From Siphonodentalium dalli (lineage: Eukaryota > Mollusca > Scaphopoda > Gadilida > Siphonodentaliidae): a stretch of DNA of 64,000 bases. Both the position numbers and the translations under genes were made by a program. Location: NCBI GenBank assembly GCA_032622095.1, contig CP136069.1, positions 32,216,194 to 32,280,193 of the forward strand, in the 5' to 3' direction. Within the stretch, counting starts at the first letter, position 1. Each line of letters begins with the position of its first letter. The notes beneath the pieces are model-generated. The model was not told the DNA's origin, did not search any database, and worked only from the letters and a program-made list of their open reading frames with translations. Of this stretch, positions 46,101 through 55,023 are shown in pieces.

Positions 46101-47410
46101 TGTTTGTTGTACATTATATATGGAGGTGGGTACTCTTGTTTGTTGTACATTATATATGGAGGTGGGTACTCTTGTTTGTTGTATATTATATATGGAGGTT
46201 GGTGCTATGATTTGTTGTACATTATATATGGAGGTGGGTACTCTTGTTTGTTGTACATTATATATGGAGGTGGGTACTCTTGTTTGTTGTACATTATATA
46301 TGGAGGTGGGTACTCTTGTTTGTTGTATATTATATATGGAGGTGGGTACTCTTGTTTGTTGTACATTATATATGGAGGTTGGTACTCTTGTTTGTTGTAT
46401 ATTATATATGGAGGTTGGTGCTATGATTTGTTGTACATTATATATGGAGGTGGGTACTCTTGTTTGCTGTACATTATATATGGAGGTGGGTACTCTTGTT
46501 TGTTGTATATTATATATGGAGGTTGGTGCTATGATTTGTTGTACATTATATATGTAGGTGGGTACTCTTGTTTGTTGTATATTATATATGGAGGTGGGTA
46601 CTCTTGTTTGCTGTACATTATATATGGAGGTGGGTGCTATGATTTGTTGTACATTATATATGGAGGTGGGTGCTATGATTTGTTGTACATTATATATGGA
46701 GGTGGGTACTCTTGTTTGTTGTACATTATATATGGAGGTGGGTGCTCTTGTTTGTTGTACATTATATATGGAGGTGGGTACTCTTGTTTGTTGTACATTA
46801 TATATGGAGGTGGGTGCTCTTGTTTGTTGTACATTATATATGGAGGTGGGTGCTATGATTTGTTGTACATTATATATGGAGGTGGGTACTCTTGTTTGTT
46901 GTACATTATATATGGAGGTGGGTGCTCTTGTTTGTTGTACATTATATATGGAGGTGGGTACTCTTGTTTGTTGTACATTATATATGGAGGTGGGTACTCT
47001 TGTTTGTTGTACATTATATATGGAGGTTGGTACTCTTGTTTGTTGTACATTATATATGGAGGTGGGTACTCTTGTTTGTTGTATATTATATATGGAGGTG
47101 GGTACTCTTGTTTGTTGTACATTATATATGGAGGTGGGTACTCTTGTTTGTTGTACATTATATATGGAGGTGGGTACTCTTGTTTGTTGTATATTATATA
47201 TGGAGGTGGGTACTCTTGTTTGTTGTACATTATATATGGAGGTGGGTACTCTTGTTTGTTGTATATTATATATGGAGGTGGGTACTCTTGTTTGTTGTAC
47301 ATTATATATGGAGGTGGGTACTCTTGTTTGTTGTATATTATATATGGAGGTGGGTACTCTTGTTTGTTGTACATTATATATGGAGGTGGGTGCTCTTGTT
47401 TGTTGTACAT
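36126..47410. repeat. Long segmental duplication, copy 2
   Basis: Second copy of 22370-33693. Scattered private substitutions, for example TTTCTATGATTTG versus TTGCTATGATTTG forms and a one-base deletion near 45916, show that the two tracts are not literally identical. Confidence 0.82.
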
Positions 47411-49345
47411 TATATATGGAGGTGGGTACTCTTGTTTGTTGTATATTATATATGGAGGTTGGTACTCTTGTTTCTTTACATTATACTGTATGTGGTGGGT
47501 GCTATGATTCGTTGTACATTATATATGGAGGTGGGTACTCTTGTTTGTTGTACATTATATATGGAGGTGGGTACTCTTGTTTCTGTTACATTATATATGG
47601 AGGTGGGTACTCTTGTTTGTTGTACATTATATATGGAGGTGGGTACTCTTGTTTGTTGTACATTATATATGGAGGTGGGTACTCTTGTTTGTTGTACATT
47701 ATATATGGAGGTGGGTGCTCTTGTTTGTTGTACATTATATATGGAGGTGGGTGCTCTTGTTTGTTGTACATTATATATGGAGGTGGGTACTCTTGTTTGT
47801 TGTATATTATATATGGAGGTGGGTGCTCTTGTTTGTTGTACATTATATATGGAGGTGGGTACTCTTGTTTGTTGTATATTATATATGGAGGTGGGTACTC
47901 TTGTTTGTTGTACATTATATATGGAGGTGGGTACTCTTGTTTGTTGTACATTATATATGGAGGTGGGTACTCTTGTTTGTTGTATATTATATATGGAGGT
48001 GGGTGCTCTTGTTTGTTGTACATTATATATGGAGGTGGGTACTCTTGTTTGTTGTACATTATATATGGAGGTGGGTACTCTTGTTTGTTGTACATTATAT
48101 ATGGAGGTGGGTGCTCTTGTTTGTTGTACATTATATATGGAGGTGGGTGCTCTTGTTTGTTGTACATTATATATGGAGGTGGGTACTCTTGTTTGTTGTA
48201 TATTATATATGGAGGTGGGTGCTCTTGTTTGTTGTACATTATATATGGAGGTGGGTACTCTTGTTTGTTGTATATTATATATGGAGGTGGGTACTCTTGT
48301 TTGTTGTACATTATATATGGAGGTGGGTACTCTTGTTTGTTGTACATTATATATGGAGGTGGGTACTCTTGTTTGTTGTATATTATATATGGAGGTGGGT
48401 GCTCTTGTTTGTTGTACATTATATATGGAGGTGGGTACTCTTGTTTGTTGTATATTATATATGGAGGTTGGTACTCTTGTTTGCTGTACATTATATATGG
48501 AGGTGGGTACTCTTGTTTGTTGTATATTATATATGGAGGTGGGTACTCTTGTTTGTTGTACATTATATATGGAGGTGGGTACTCTTGTTTGTTGTACATT
48601 ATATATGGAGGTGGGTACTCTTGTTTGCTGTACATTATATATGGAGGTGGGTACTCTTGTTTGTTGTATATTATATATGGAGGTGGGTACTCTTGTTTGT
48701 TGTACATTATATATGGAGGTGGGTACTCTTGTTTGTTGTATATTATATATGGAGGTTGGTACTTTTGTTTGCTGTACATTATATATGGAGGTGGGTACTC
48801 TTGTTTGTTGTATATTATATATGGAGGTGGATACTCTTGTTTGTTGTACATTATATATGGAGGTGGGTACTCTTGTTTGTTGTACATTATATATGGAGGT
48901 GGGTACTCTTGTTTGTTGTATATTATATATGGAGGTGGGTACTCTTGTTTGTTGTATATTATATATGGAGGTGGGTGCTCTTGTTTGTTGTACATTATAT
49001 ATGGAGGTGGGTACTCTTGTTTGTTGTACATTATATATGGAGGTGGGTACTCTTGTTTGTTGTACATTATATATGGAGGTTGGTACTCTTGTTTGTTGTA
49101 CATTATATATGGAGGTGGGTGGTCTTGTTTGTTGTACATTATATATGGAGGTGGGTGCTCTTGTTTGTTGTACATTATATATGGAGGTGGGTACTCTTGT
49201 TTGTTGTACATTATATATGGAGGTGGGTACTCTTGTTTGTTGTACATTATATATGGAGGTGGGTACTCTTGTTTGTTGTACATTATATATGGAGGTGGGT
49301 ACTCTTGTTTCTTTACATTATACTGTATGTGGCGGGTGCTATGAT

Positions 49346-49515
49346 TTGTTGTACATTATTATGGGACTATGCGTGCTGTACTCTTGTTTGTTGTACATTA
49401 TTATGGGACTATGCGTGCTGTACTCTTGTTTGTTGTACATTATTATGGGACTATGCGTGCTGTACTCTTGTTTGTTGTACATTATTATGGGACTATGCGT
49501 GCTGTACTCTTGTTT
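49346..49515. repeat. 42-bp edge array derived from the 36-bp satellite
   Basis: Four copies of a 42-bp unit lie directly after the last 36-bp monomer (CTCTTG at 49381, 49423, 49465, 49507). Each keeps the satellite core CTCTTGTTTGTTGTACATTA but replaces the GGAGGTGGG part with TTATGGGACTATGCGTGCTG. It is therefore a derived or ancestral form sitting exactly at the array boundary. The degenerate tail TACATTACTATATGTAGG runs to about 49536. Confidence 0.93.
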
Positions 49516-49566
49516 GTTGTACATTACTATATGTAGGTAAATATATCTATACATACACTTATTCAG

Positions 49567-49731
49567 TTCTGGCCCATGGTTCAAAAGGAGGTCATTGCTA
49601 TTACGATGATGACTGTGACAATACAAAGGGTCTGTTCTGCAGACAGGGGAGCGATCAATTACCCAAATGCTCAATTGGAAAGTGTAGTTGCAAGAACGAA
49701 GACTACGGGTGGAACCGTGGCAGGTGTCACA
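49567..49731 (+). CDS. Probable internal exon: cysteine-rich secreted-type module, phase 1-1
   Basis: The 165-bp exon (55 codons) is bounded by an acceptor, CATACACTTATTCAG ending at 49566, and a strong donor, GTGAGTAA, from 49732. The frame enters after one codon base and leaves after one codon base, so the exon is symmetric phase 1-1, as is common for shuffled extracellular modules. Its peptide runs from VLAHGSKGGHC to GRCH with seven cysteines spaced C-x5-C-x7-C-x9-C-x4-C-x-C-x11-C, rich in Asp, Gly and Lys. The Asp-rich C-x5-C followed by GLFC resembles EB, colipase or dickkopf-like small disulfide modules. That is a loose likeness and I do not assign a family. An unbroken + frame enters from the satellite, but the acceptor argues the satellite is intron. 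The rest of the gene lies left of the window and probably at 63751. Confidence 0.6.
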
Positions 49732-49856
49732 GTGAGTAATAGAATATAAACGTTTATATCTACATTGTTGTCTGTAAGTGAAGTATTAGACACGCACATG
49801 TCTGGGAAAGTCATTTTAGCTATTATAGCACTTTGCATAGCATGTAAGCTTTACTA

Positions 49857-50321
49857 TAGTTCGGTCGATAAAAGGTTTGCCCTAGAATAAATTTGGACTA
49901 AGTTGGTTTGCATACCTTTCTGAAGAGGAAGATATCCAAAATCCGCTAAAATCCGCTTTGATAATTTTTTTGTAATTCAAGATGGCGTCCAAGATGGCTG
50001 CCATTTTCCGTTAAGTCAGTTTGATGCAATTATAGTGTCATCGTGTGATAAATATTGTCATATGTATATACATATATACATTTTTGTGAAACTAAAACAT
50101 AACGCCAAATATTTGTGCCAAAATTTGAACTCCATGTCCAAGATGGCCGCCAAAATGGCGACCGGAAGCGGAATGTTTTACGTTTTTACTAATATCTCTA
50201 AGATAAGTTTCTGCCGTTTGGAACTGGTTGGGAATTGTGACTTTATTTTGTATTTATCATGTTAAATTTGTCCAAATTTGTTCTAGGTTGAACATAACAT
50301 TTTAGTGTATCGACCGGACTA
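49857..50321. mobile_element. MITE with TA target duplication (Tc1/mariner-like class)
   Basis: The left end TAGTTCGGTCGATA and the reverse complement of the right end, TAGTCCGGTCGATA, match at 13 of 14 positions. Further inside, CTAGAATAAATTTGGAC pairs with the complement of the right CTAGAACAAATTTGGAC. TA dinucleotides flank both ends (49855-49856, 50322-50323). The 465-bp interior holds paired AAGATGGC/GCCGCC-type motifs near 49980 and 50135 and no transposase. Only short chance frames are present. Confidence 0.75.
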
Positions 50322-50323
50322 TA

Positions 50324-51088
50324 CCGCGAGCTGTTGCAACTATATGTAAGAGGTATTATCTTAATACATCGTACAGGTGGGTGTAGGAACAAAAATTCCA
50401 GACACATATGATAATTTTTACCTTTGGCCATTTTGGAATCACCCTACCCTCGACCCAATTTGTTTCCATTTTAACAATTTTTTCAGACCATTTTTACATC
50501 CTCCCCTAGAAACACGAACGCAAAATTGTTCAGAAGAATATTCAAATTGTCACCACCTACTACTACTGTCAGTTCACTATCAATTACCTATCACAGGTTG
50601 GTGTACGTGATTCGCTCAGCTTGACATGACAGTGATTGCTTATGCAACGTGTCCGTGCATTTTATTTTCGGAGTTACATAGACTGACAAGTACTGGGTAT
50701 TTAGTTATATGCTACAACAAGAAACGATATATACGGACTGTCTAAATGTGGTTGTTTTGATGTTAAATTTACATTTTCTCTGAGGTTTAAAGCCAAAAAT
50801 AGTTGAACAGTATGAAGGAGATATTCTTTCGAGCTGCGGAAGAAATGCTTTTGGGTCTTCTTGACCACCCCTCAAAATGTTTGACACCCCCTGTATCGTA
50901 GTGAAATTTCGTTACACCAGCTTGCGGAATATCAGAAAAACATAGACACGCACGCTCGTCTGCTTACAAATCTGTTCATAAATGGAAGCCCGATGCGTCT
51001 ATATCCGATAGCTTCTTCTTTTGAGGGGCAGTGTCAAAAAACACGGACAGTGTTGGAATATATTGCTAAATGTGCATGAGCAGAACAT
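50324..51088. other. Non-coding stretch, no gene seen
   Basis: AT-rich sequence with only short chance reading frames (50377-50610 plus, 50705-50887 minus). A possible decayed transposon end, TTTGACACCCCCTGTATC, lies near 50879, but I could not find its partner. Confidence 0.6.
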
Positions 51089-51097
51089 ATATATATG

Positions 51098-51243
51098 GAT
51101 CTTCAACGAGTTATGTTGGGATATAAGCTTTTATGAAACGAGTTTGGTAAATTCGATTCATAACGAGTCATATACGACTTGTGAATCAAATTTATCAAAA
51201 GAGTTTCATAAAATCTTATATCCAACATAACTCGTTGGAGATC
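51098..51243. repeat. Foldback hairpin, about 62-bp arms
   Basis: The left arm 51098-51160 (starting GATCTTCAACGAGTTATG) is the inverted complement of 51182-51243 (ending CATAACTCGTTGGAGATC), at roughly 85 percent identity with a one-base bulge. The arms enclose a loop of about 21 nt, and pairing may continue weakly outward into the ATATATATGG/TTGTATATC flanks. It could be a tiny foldback transposon or a hairpin in the pre-mRNA. It has no coding content. Confidence 0.85.
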
Positions 51244-51252
51244 TTGTATATC

Positions 51253-52403
51253 ACCTGAAAAAAAACTGGAGCTTTATGCCTTTTTAACAAATCAAAAGCA
51301 GAAAAATACATGTAAAATGCATACATCCACGGCGTTGGTTGAGACGCTTCACAAGCGAAAATGACAGTATTGCGCGCTCTGGCATGCAACAAACAATATA
51401 TTCCCCAATTTGCCTCTTTGTTTTTTTTTACCTATTTTCGTTAGTGCAACGAAGTTAGACAATAATTGAACTTTAATGAACAAAGCAATCATTTTGCAAT
51501 GTCTGGTATTGGTGTCAAGCGCGGCTTTTCGAAATAGTATTAATACGCGTGGTAATTGTGTTGGTGCGATGCCAAGTATCTCGGGAAGCACGCGGCTATT
51601 TGTCACTAGTGAGATATAAGGAAATATGTGATGGCTTTGTTGATGATATAATAAGAGTTTAATTTGATATATAACTATCATGGCTATAAATGTCATTTTC
51701 TAGATTTTATATAGGCATTTCGTGTAAATGGAATGTGAATGAATAAACATGCCACATCAGTGTCGCATGCAACGAGCTGATACATAAATAATGACTCACA
51801 AATACAACCATACATACATTGTATTACATACAATAACACAGCTAAACAGACAAATTAAAGTGATGTAAAACACCCCGGCAGGGGATCAACTAGAAGTGGA
51901 GAATTATCTTGTTCAAAGTAGTAATTTAGACATATTATATCCAAATAGACAGCACAAATGGTCATTCTTTAATATATAAATAATTAAATGCAGTGACTCT
52001 CGATGGCGAAATCGTTTTCGCTAGTTTATTGTCGATAGATGCGTCCCGAATCGAGTAGTAAATATTTACAATTGAGCGTTGTTCAGACGATGTTTTCTAT
52101 GGAGTGGTAAAGCCGATTTTCTTCAGATTTTCTGCGATGTTAGTAGAATCTTATATCCCTCCAGTTTGCATAGCGCCCGTACACGATCTTATCAGTTTCA
52201 CGCAACCGAACAAGTACTTAATATGTCTTTAATAACACATATTGAGGTCTAATTCCGTGAAATAAGATCTACTTCCATGGTATCGACATCCAGTGGTTCT
52301 ACTGTATGTATAGTCCAATTCCCCCTCGTGTAAAGTACACTGGTGCTTCGAGATCTGCTGTTAGACCTGAAATTGCTTTGCTTAGCTTTATGTCATATCC
52401 AGT
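51253..52403. other. Non-coding stretch, no gene seen
   Basis: AT-rich sequence. The longest frame, 51349-51696 minus (115 codons), has no recognisable domain, no splice support and ordinary AT-rich composition. No repeat structure was recognised. Confidence 0.55.
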
Positions 52404-53001
52404 CCTGTGCAAGTAGTCCTGCTAATATGCTATGATGCTGGTGGTAATGCTGAATTACTATTGTGCTGGTAGGGCAAACTGATGCCGTTACGGAAAAGAA
52501 CCGTTATTCTTTCTAAAGTTGTCATTTTCGCGGTGTTTGGCTAATCCGAGCGATTTGAGAAAAAACTTTATGTGTATAAAACATTCAAGAACATACATTT
52601 GAAAAATATAATAATGCCTGCACTGTTTGGCCAATCCGAGCGATTTGAGAAAAAACCAGTATGTGTATGAAACATTCAACACCATATATATATTTGAAAA
52701 CTATAATAATGCCTGCGCTGGTGTTTCTAAAACGACGTGAATAACCATCTTGATTATAGTCGATTTTCAACAACTAAAACAACCAGTCATAAGACTATTT
52801 CATATAAATATGTTTCTGAATGTGTGGTAAGCATAATGGCTTTTCCTTGACATGTTCTGTTTATCGGAACACCGCGAAAAAGACAAATTCAAACATTTAA
52901 CGGTACTCTTTGTTAACAGCATCAGTTTGCCCTAACAACATCATAGCAATTCAGCGAGACCCAACCGCATCATAGAACATTAGCAGGACCACTTGACCAG
53001 G
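52404..53001. mobile_element. Non-autonomous long-TIR (foldback-type) element
   Basis: The ends are long inverted repeats of about 135 bp: 52404-52540 pairs with 52866-53001. Conserved paired segments include GTCCTGCTAAT, TATGATG, TAGGGCAAACTGATG, ACCGTTA and TTCGCGGTGTT. The centre contains a 90-bp tandem duplication. No transposase was seen, and frames at 52488-52685 and 52585-52773 (minus) are chance products of the repeat. The target duplication cannot be fixed, so the outer ends are accurate to a few bases. Confidence 0.8.
52535..52715. repeat. 90-bp tandem duplication inside the long-TIR element
   Basis: GTTTGGCTAATCCGAGCGAT at 52535 recurs as GTTTGGCCAATCCGAGCGAT at 52625, each followed by TTGAGAAAAAA, ATGTGTAT, ACATTCAA and AATAATGCCTGC. 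The copies differ by scattered substitutions, so this is not recent. Confidence 0.9.
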
Positions 53002-53847
53002 GGTGATCTCGTTTGACACAACGCATATAATGGAGCACTGCAAATGTATTTGGAGTTATTGATATCTGCTAAACTCATATAATGACAAGGAAGTGTGTGC
53101 ACATACGATCTAAGAACACATGATAGTGTATCTTTGTCCATTTTCACATATTGAGATAAATCTAATTATTTGTCACAATTTTTCAAATTTATTACGCTTT
53201 TCTAGGTATCGTCAATAGGAACATTTTGTTTGGATCAACTATTTTATTGAATCGGAGATAGGTAGAGGTCAACACCATTATCAACGCTCAAACAATAAAG
53301 CAACCTGGCATGAAACATTTATATAACCATACCCTCTTAAAGATAAACATTTTTGTGTTAACTCTTTACTAAATTCACAAAATAAAGTGAATGTGGTTGT
53401 TTGCTATCATTAGATCAAAAGTTTTTATGAACCCGCGACGAATAGCCGTCAGATAGTATCAATTAGCTTGAATTGAAACAACAAAATCAATAATCTTTCG
53501 AATTTCCTTTTTTCGGGTCGATTTTGAGAAAAAAAATGGACAAGTGACACACAAACATATATATGTAGATCTTTTCTGCAACACCCTGCTGTTACAATCG
53601 CATGAATGTCAAAATAAACTATAAGGACTGTGGGGAATCAATTTTAGAGCAGAAACATATTTCAAAATCGACATAAGATCAGTAAATTGTGCCTATAATT
53701 TCTTCTTTTCCTCCTGATTGAGGGTAAATTTCCGCTGATTTCATAGTGGCTATAATATGAGGTCGCTTTTACCGATATAGTAAAATTTCAAGAATTAATA
53801 CAAATGTTTCTATTTTTTCTTTTGCTCAGTGTTTTGCTCGGGAAAAT
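53002..53847. other. Non-coding stretch, no gene seen
   Basis: AT-rich sequence without long frames on either strand and without repeats that I could recognise. Confidence 0.55.
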
Positions 53848-54036
53848 TTGCCGATCGATAATATATAAACGTCCCATGTGGTGAAGTTATATTTTCTTCA
53901 ACATTCGACGAGTGTATTATAATCACCCGATACACAAATGGGCTTACTCATGACTGTATTGACAAACATATTTTTTTACCCTGTGCCAATGCATTCTCTT
54001 GTATATGCGAGTCGACCATAGGTCGCCTCGCATATA
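53848..54036. repeat. Left fragment of duplicated unit, copy 1
   Basis: From TTGCCGATCGATAATATATA to CATATA this tract matches 57127-57319 with few changes. The unit continues after the insertion at 56628. It contains most of the left part of the palindrome and ends with the 6-bp target CATATA (54031-54036). Confidence 0.9.
54031..54036. other. Target site duplication CATATA, left
   Basis: Six bases immediately before AGTATTATAG. Perfect match to 56622-56627. Confidence 0.9.
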
Positions 54037-54429
54037 AGTATTATAGTGCGCATTGGACTACACTATTTTAGTGAGGGTTGTGTGGAGGAGGAGGAAAATG
54101 AAATCGATATTGTTTTAATCCCTATATATAATTAAATAAGTAGTTATATAGATACGTAGATATATAGATACGTAGATACGTAGATATATAGATACGTAGA
54201 CACGTAGACACGTAGATATAGGGTATAGTTTGCGCAATTACCTATAATACGGATAGTTTACCTTCGACTAGTCCACTAATTTTATTGATCCCCTACTTTT
54301 CGAATGAACTGATCTAAATTCCGATTATTGATTCCTCGGCTGTGTGTGTTTTAGCATTAAGCGACGGATGGATGTAAAATTATTGATATAAGGCGGTGCT
54401 TTAATCGAACTATTTCACTCGCTATAATG
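54037..54429. repeat. Left TIR of the Polinton-like element
   Basis: Inverted copy of 56241-56621. It runs from AGTATTATAG through GGAGGAGGAGG and an octamer microsatellite to CACTCGCTATAATG. The 12-bp length difference between the arms is largely in the microsatellite. Confidence 0.88.
54145..54220. repeat. Octamer microsatellite (GATACGTA / GATATATA) in left TIR
   Basis: Alternating GATACGTA and GATATATA octamers. Related runs lie at about 54487-54530, and inverted ones at 55146-55188, 55800-55841 and 56447-56512, one in each repeat copy of the element. The run differs in length between copies. Confidence 0.9.
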
Positions 54430-54489
54430 TTATACTTATTCTTCAGAATATATTTGCTGTGACTGTTATGATTAACCCACCGCCTATAT
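54430..54489 (+). pseudogene. Short plus-strand remnant of the packaging-ATPase-like gene
   Basis: A reading frame of about 19 codons ends in a segment like LQNIFAVTVMIN and is the inverted counterpart of the end of the minus-strand ATPase remnants. It is cut off by the octamer microsatellite. It is a fragment only, with no start and no functional potential. Confidence 0.5.
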
Positions 54490-54680
54490 AGATACGTAGA
54501 TATATAGATATGTAGATATGTAGATATCGGGTATAGATTACGCAATTACCTATAATATGGGTAGTTTACCTTCGACTAGGCCACTAATTTTATTGATCCC
54601 CAACTTTTCGAATGAACTGATCTAAACTCCAATTATTGATGCCTCGGCTGTGTATGCTTTTGTATTAAGCCATTGAGGGT

Positions 54681-55023
54681 GGTATCAACGAGGCATTTAG
54701 CTTTCAATCAATCTAATTATTCCGGAAAATTTTGTTAGCTGTTTTAAAGAAAATTATATGTACTTGAGTCGGGTGGGTTTTAACACTTTCGCTGTTGAGA
54801 TTTCGTTTGCAAGAGAATCAGTAAATTAACCACTTACCTTCGATATAACGCATACTCCTATTTTTCGGAATTTCGATACAACTGATGACTAAATGTCCCC
54901 CTCAATATTATAGGTGTCCACACACAAAATTAAAATAAAACATGTGAAAACCTGGAATATCAAGGGGGTCCTGAGGCCCAAACAATATTACACCGCCACT
55001 TGTTTAGTCCAAGCTGTAGCTTA
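54681..55023. other. Unique centre of the Polinton-like element
   Basis: About 340 bp not repeated elsewhere in the window, with stops in all frames I checked. Motifs resembling GTTATATCGAAGG on the minus strand recall other DNA-transposon ends, but this is too weak to call. Confidence 0.5.

Larger units (their letters stand above)
1..49345. repeat. 36-bp satellite array, more than 49 kb, truncated at left edge
   Basis: The monomer is 36 bp, about 1,370 copies head to tail with no interruption. Its core carries GGAGGTGGGTACTCTTGT and, after TTGT, the run TGTACATTATATAT. The consensus monomer has 16 T, 10 G, 7 A and 3 C on this strand, a strong strand asymmetry. Recurrent variants are TAC/TAT before ATTATATAT, GGAGG/GTAGG, GTGGG/GTTGG, GGTAC/GGTGC, CTCTTGT/CTATGAT, TTGTTGTAC/TTTCTTTTAC, and a 35-bp form with an extra TTA (TACATTATTATATGG). 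These occur as shared haplotype blocks, so the array grew by duplicating long tracts as well as single monomers. Because 36 bp is 12 codons, frames stay open on both strands. I regard the array as non-coding. The left boundary is outside the window. Confidence 0.99.

Noticed and set aside
1-49345. Dozens of long open frames on both strands of the 36-bp array
   Set aside because: The monomer is exactly 12 codons, so any frame free of stops in one monomer is free of stops in all. Variants change amino acids as often as not, and an acceptor site lies after the array.
1-49345. Possible CRISPR array
   Set aside because: Repeats are contiguous with no unique spacers, the length is far too great, and the surroundings are eukaryotic.
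47541-49739. 732-codon + frame running from the satellite into the cysteine-rich exon
   Set aside because: The fusion is a chance run-through. A good acceptor at 49566 and a donor at 49732 define the exon, and the TAA at the frame's end lies within the donor GTGAGTAA.
50035-50265. 76-codon + frame
   Set aside because: It lies wholly within the TA-flanked MITE and shows no transposase motif.
50371-50470. Possible transposon ends (GTACAGGTGGGTGTAGGAAC, GGAATCACCCTACC)
   Set aside because: They resemble degraded TIRs of common DNA transposons, but I could not pair them or find a target duplication.
51349-51696. 115-codon minus frame
   Set aside because: No domain, no repeat of a known family and no splice or promoter support. 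The size is within chance expectation for 14 kb of AT-rich DNA.
52488-52773. Two overlapping minus frames with similar peptides
   Set aside because: They arise from the 90-bp tandem duplication inside the long-TIR element.
54145-54220. Telomere-like repeat
   Set aside because: The octamers GATACGTA/GATATATA are not a known telomere motif and are part of the element's TIR.
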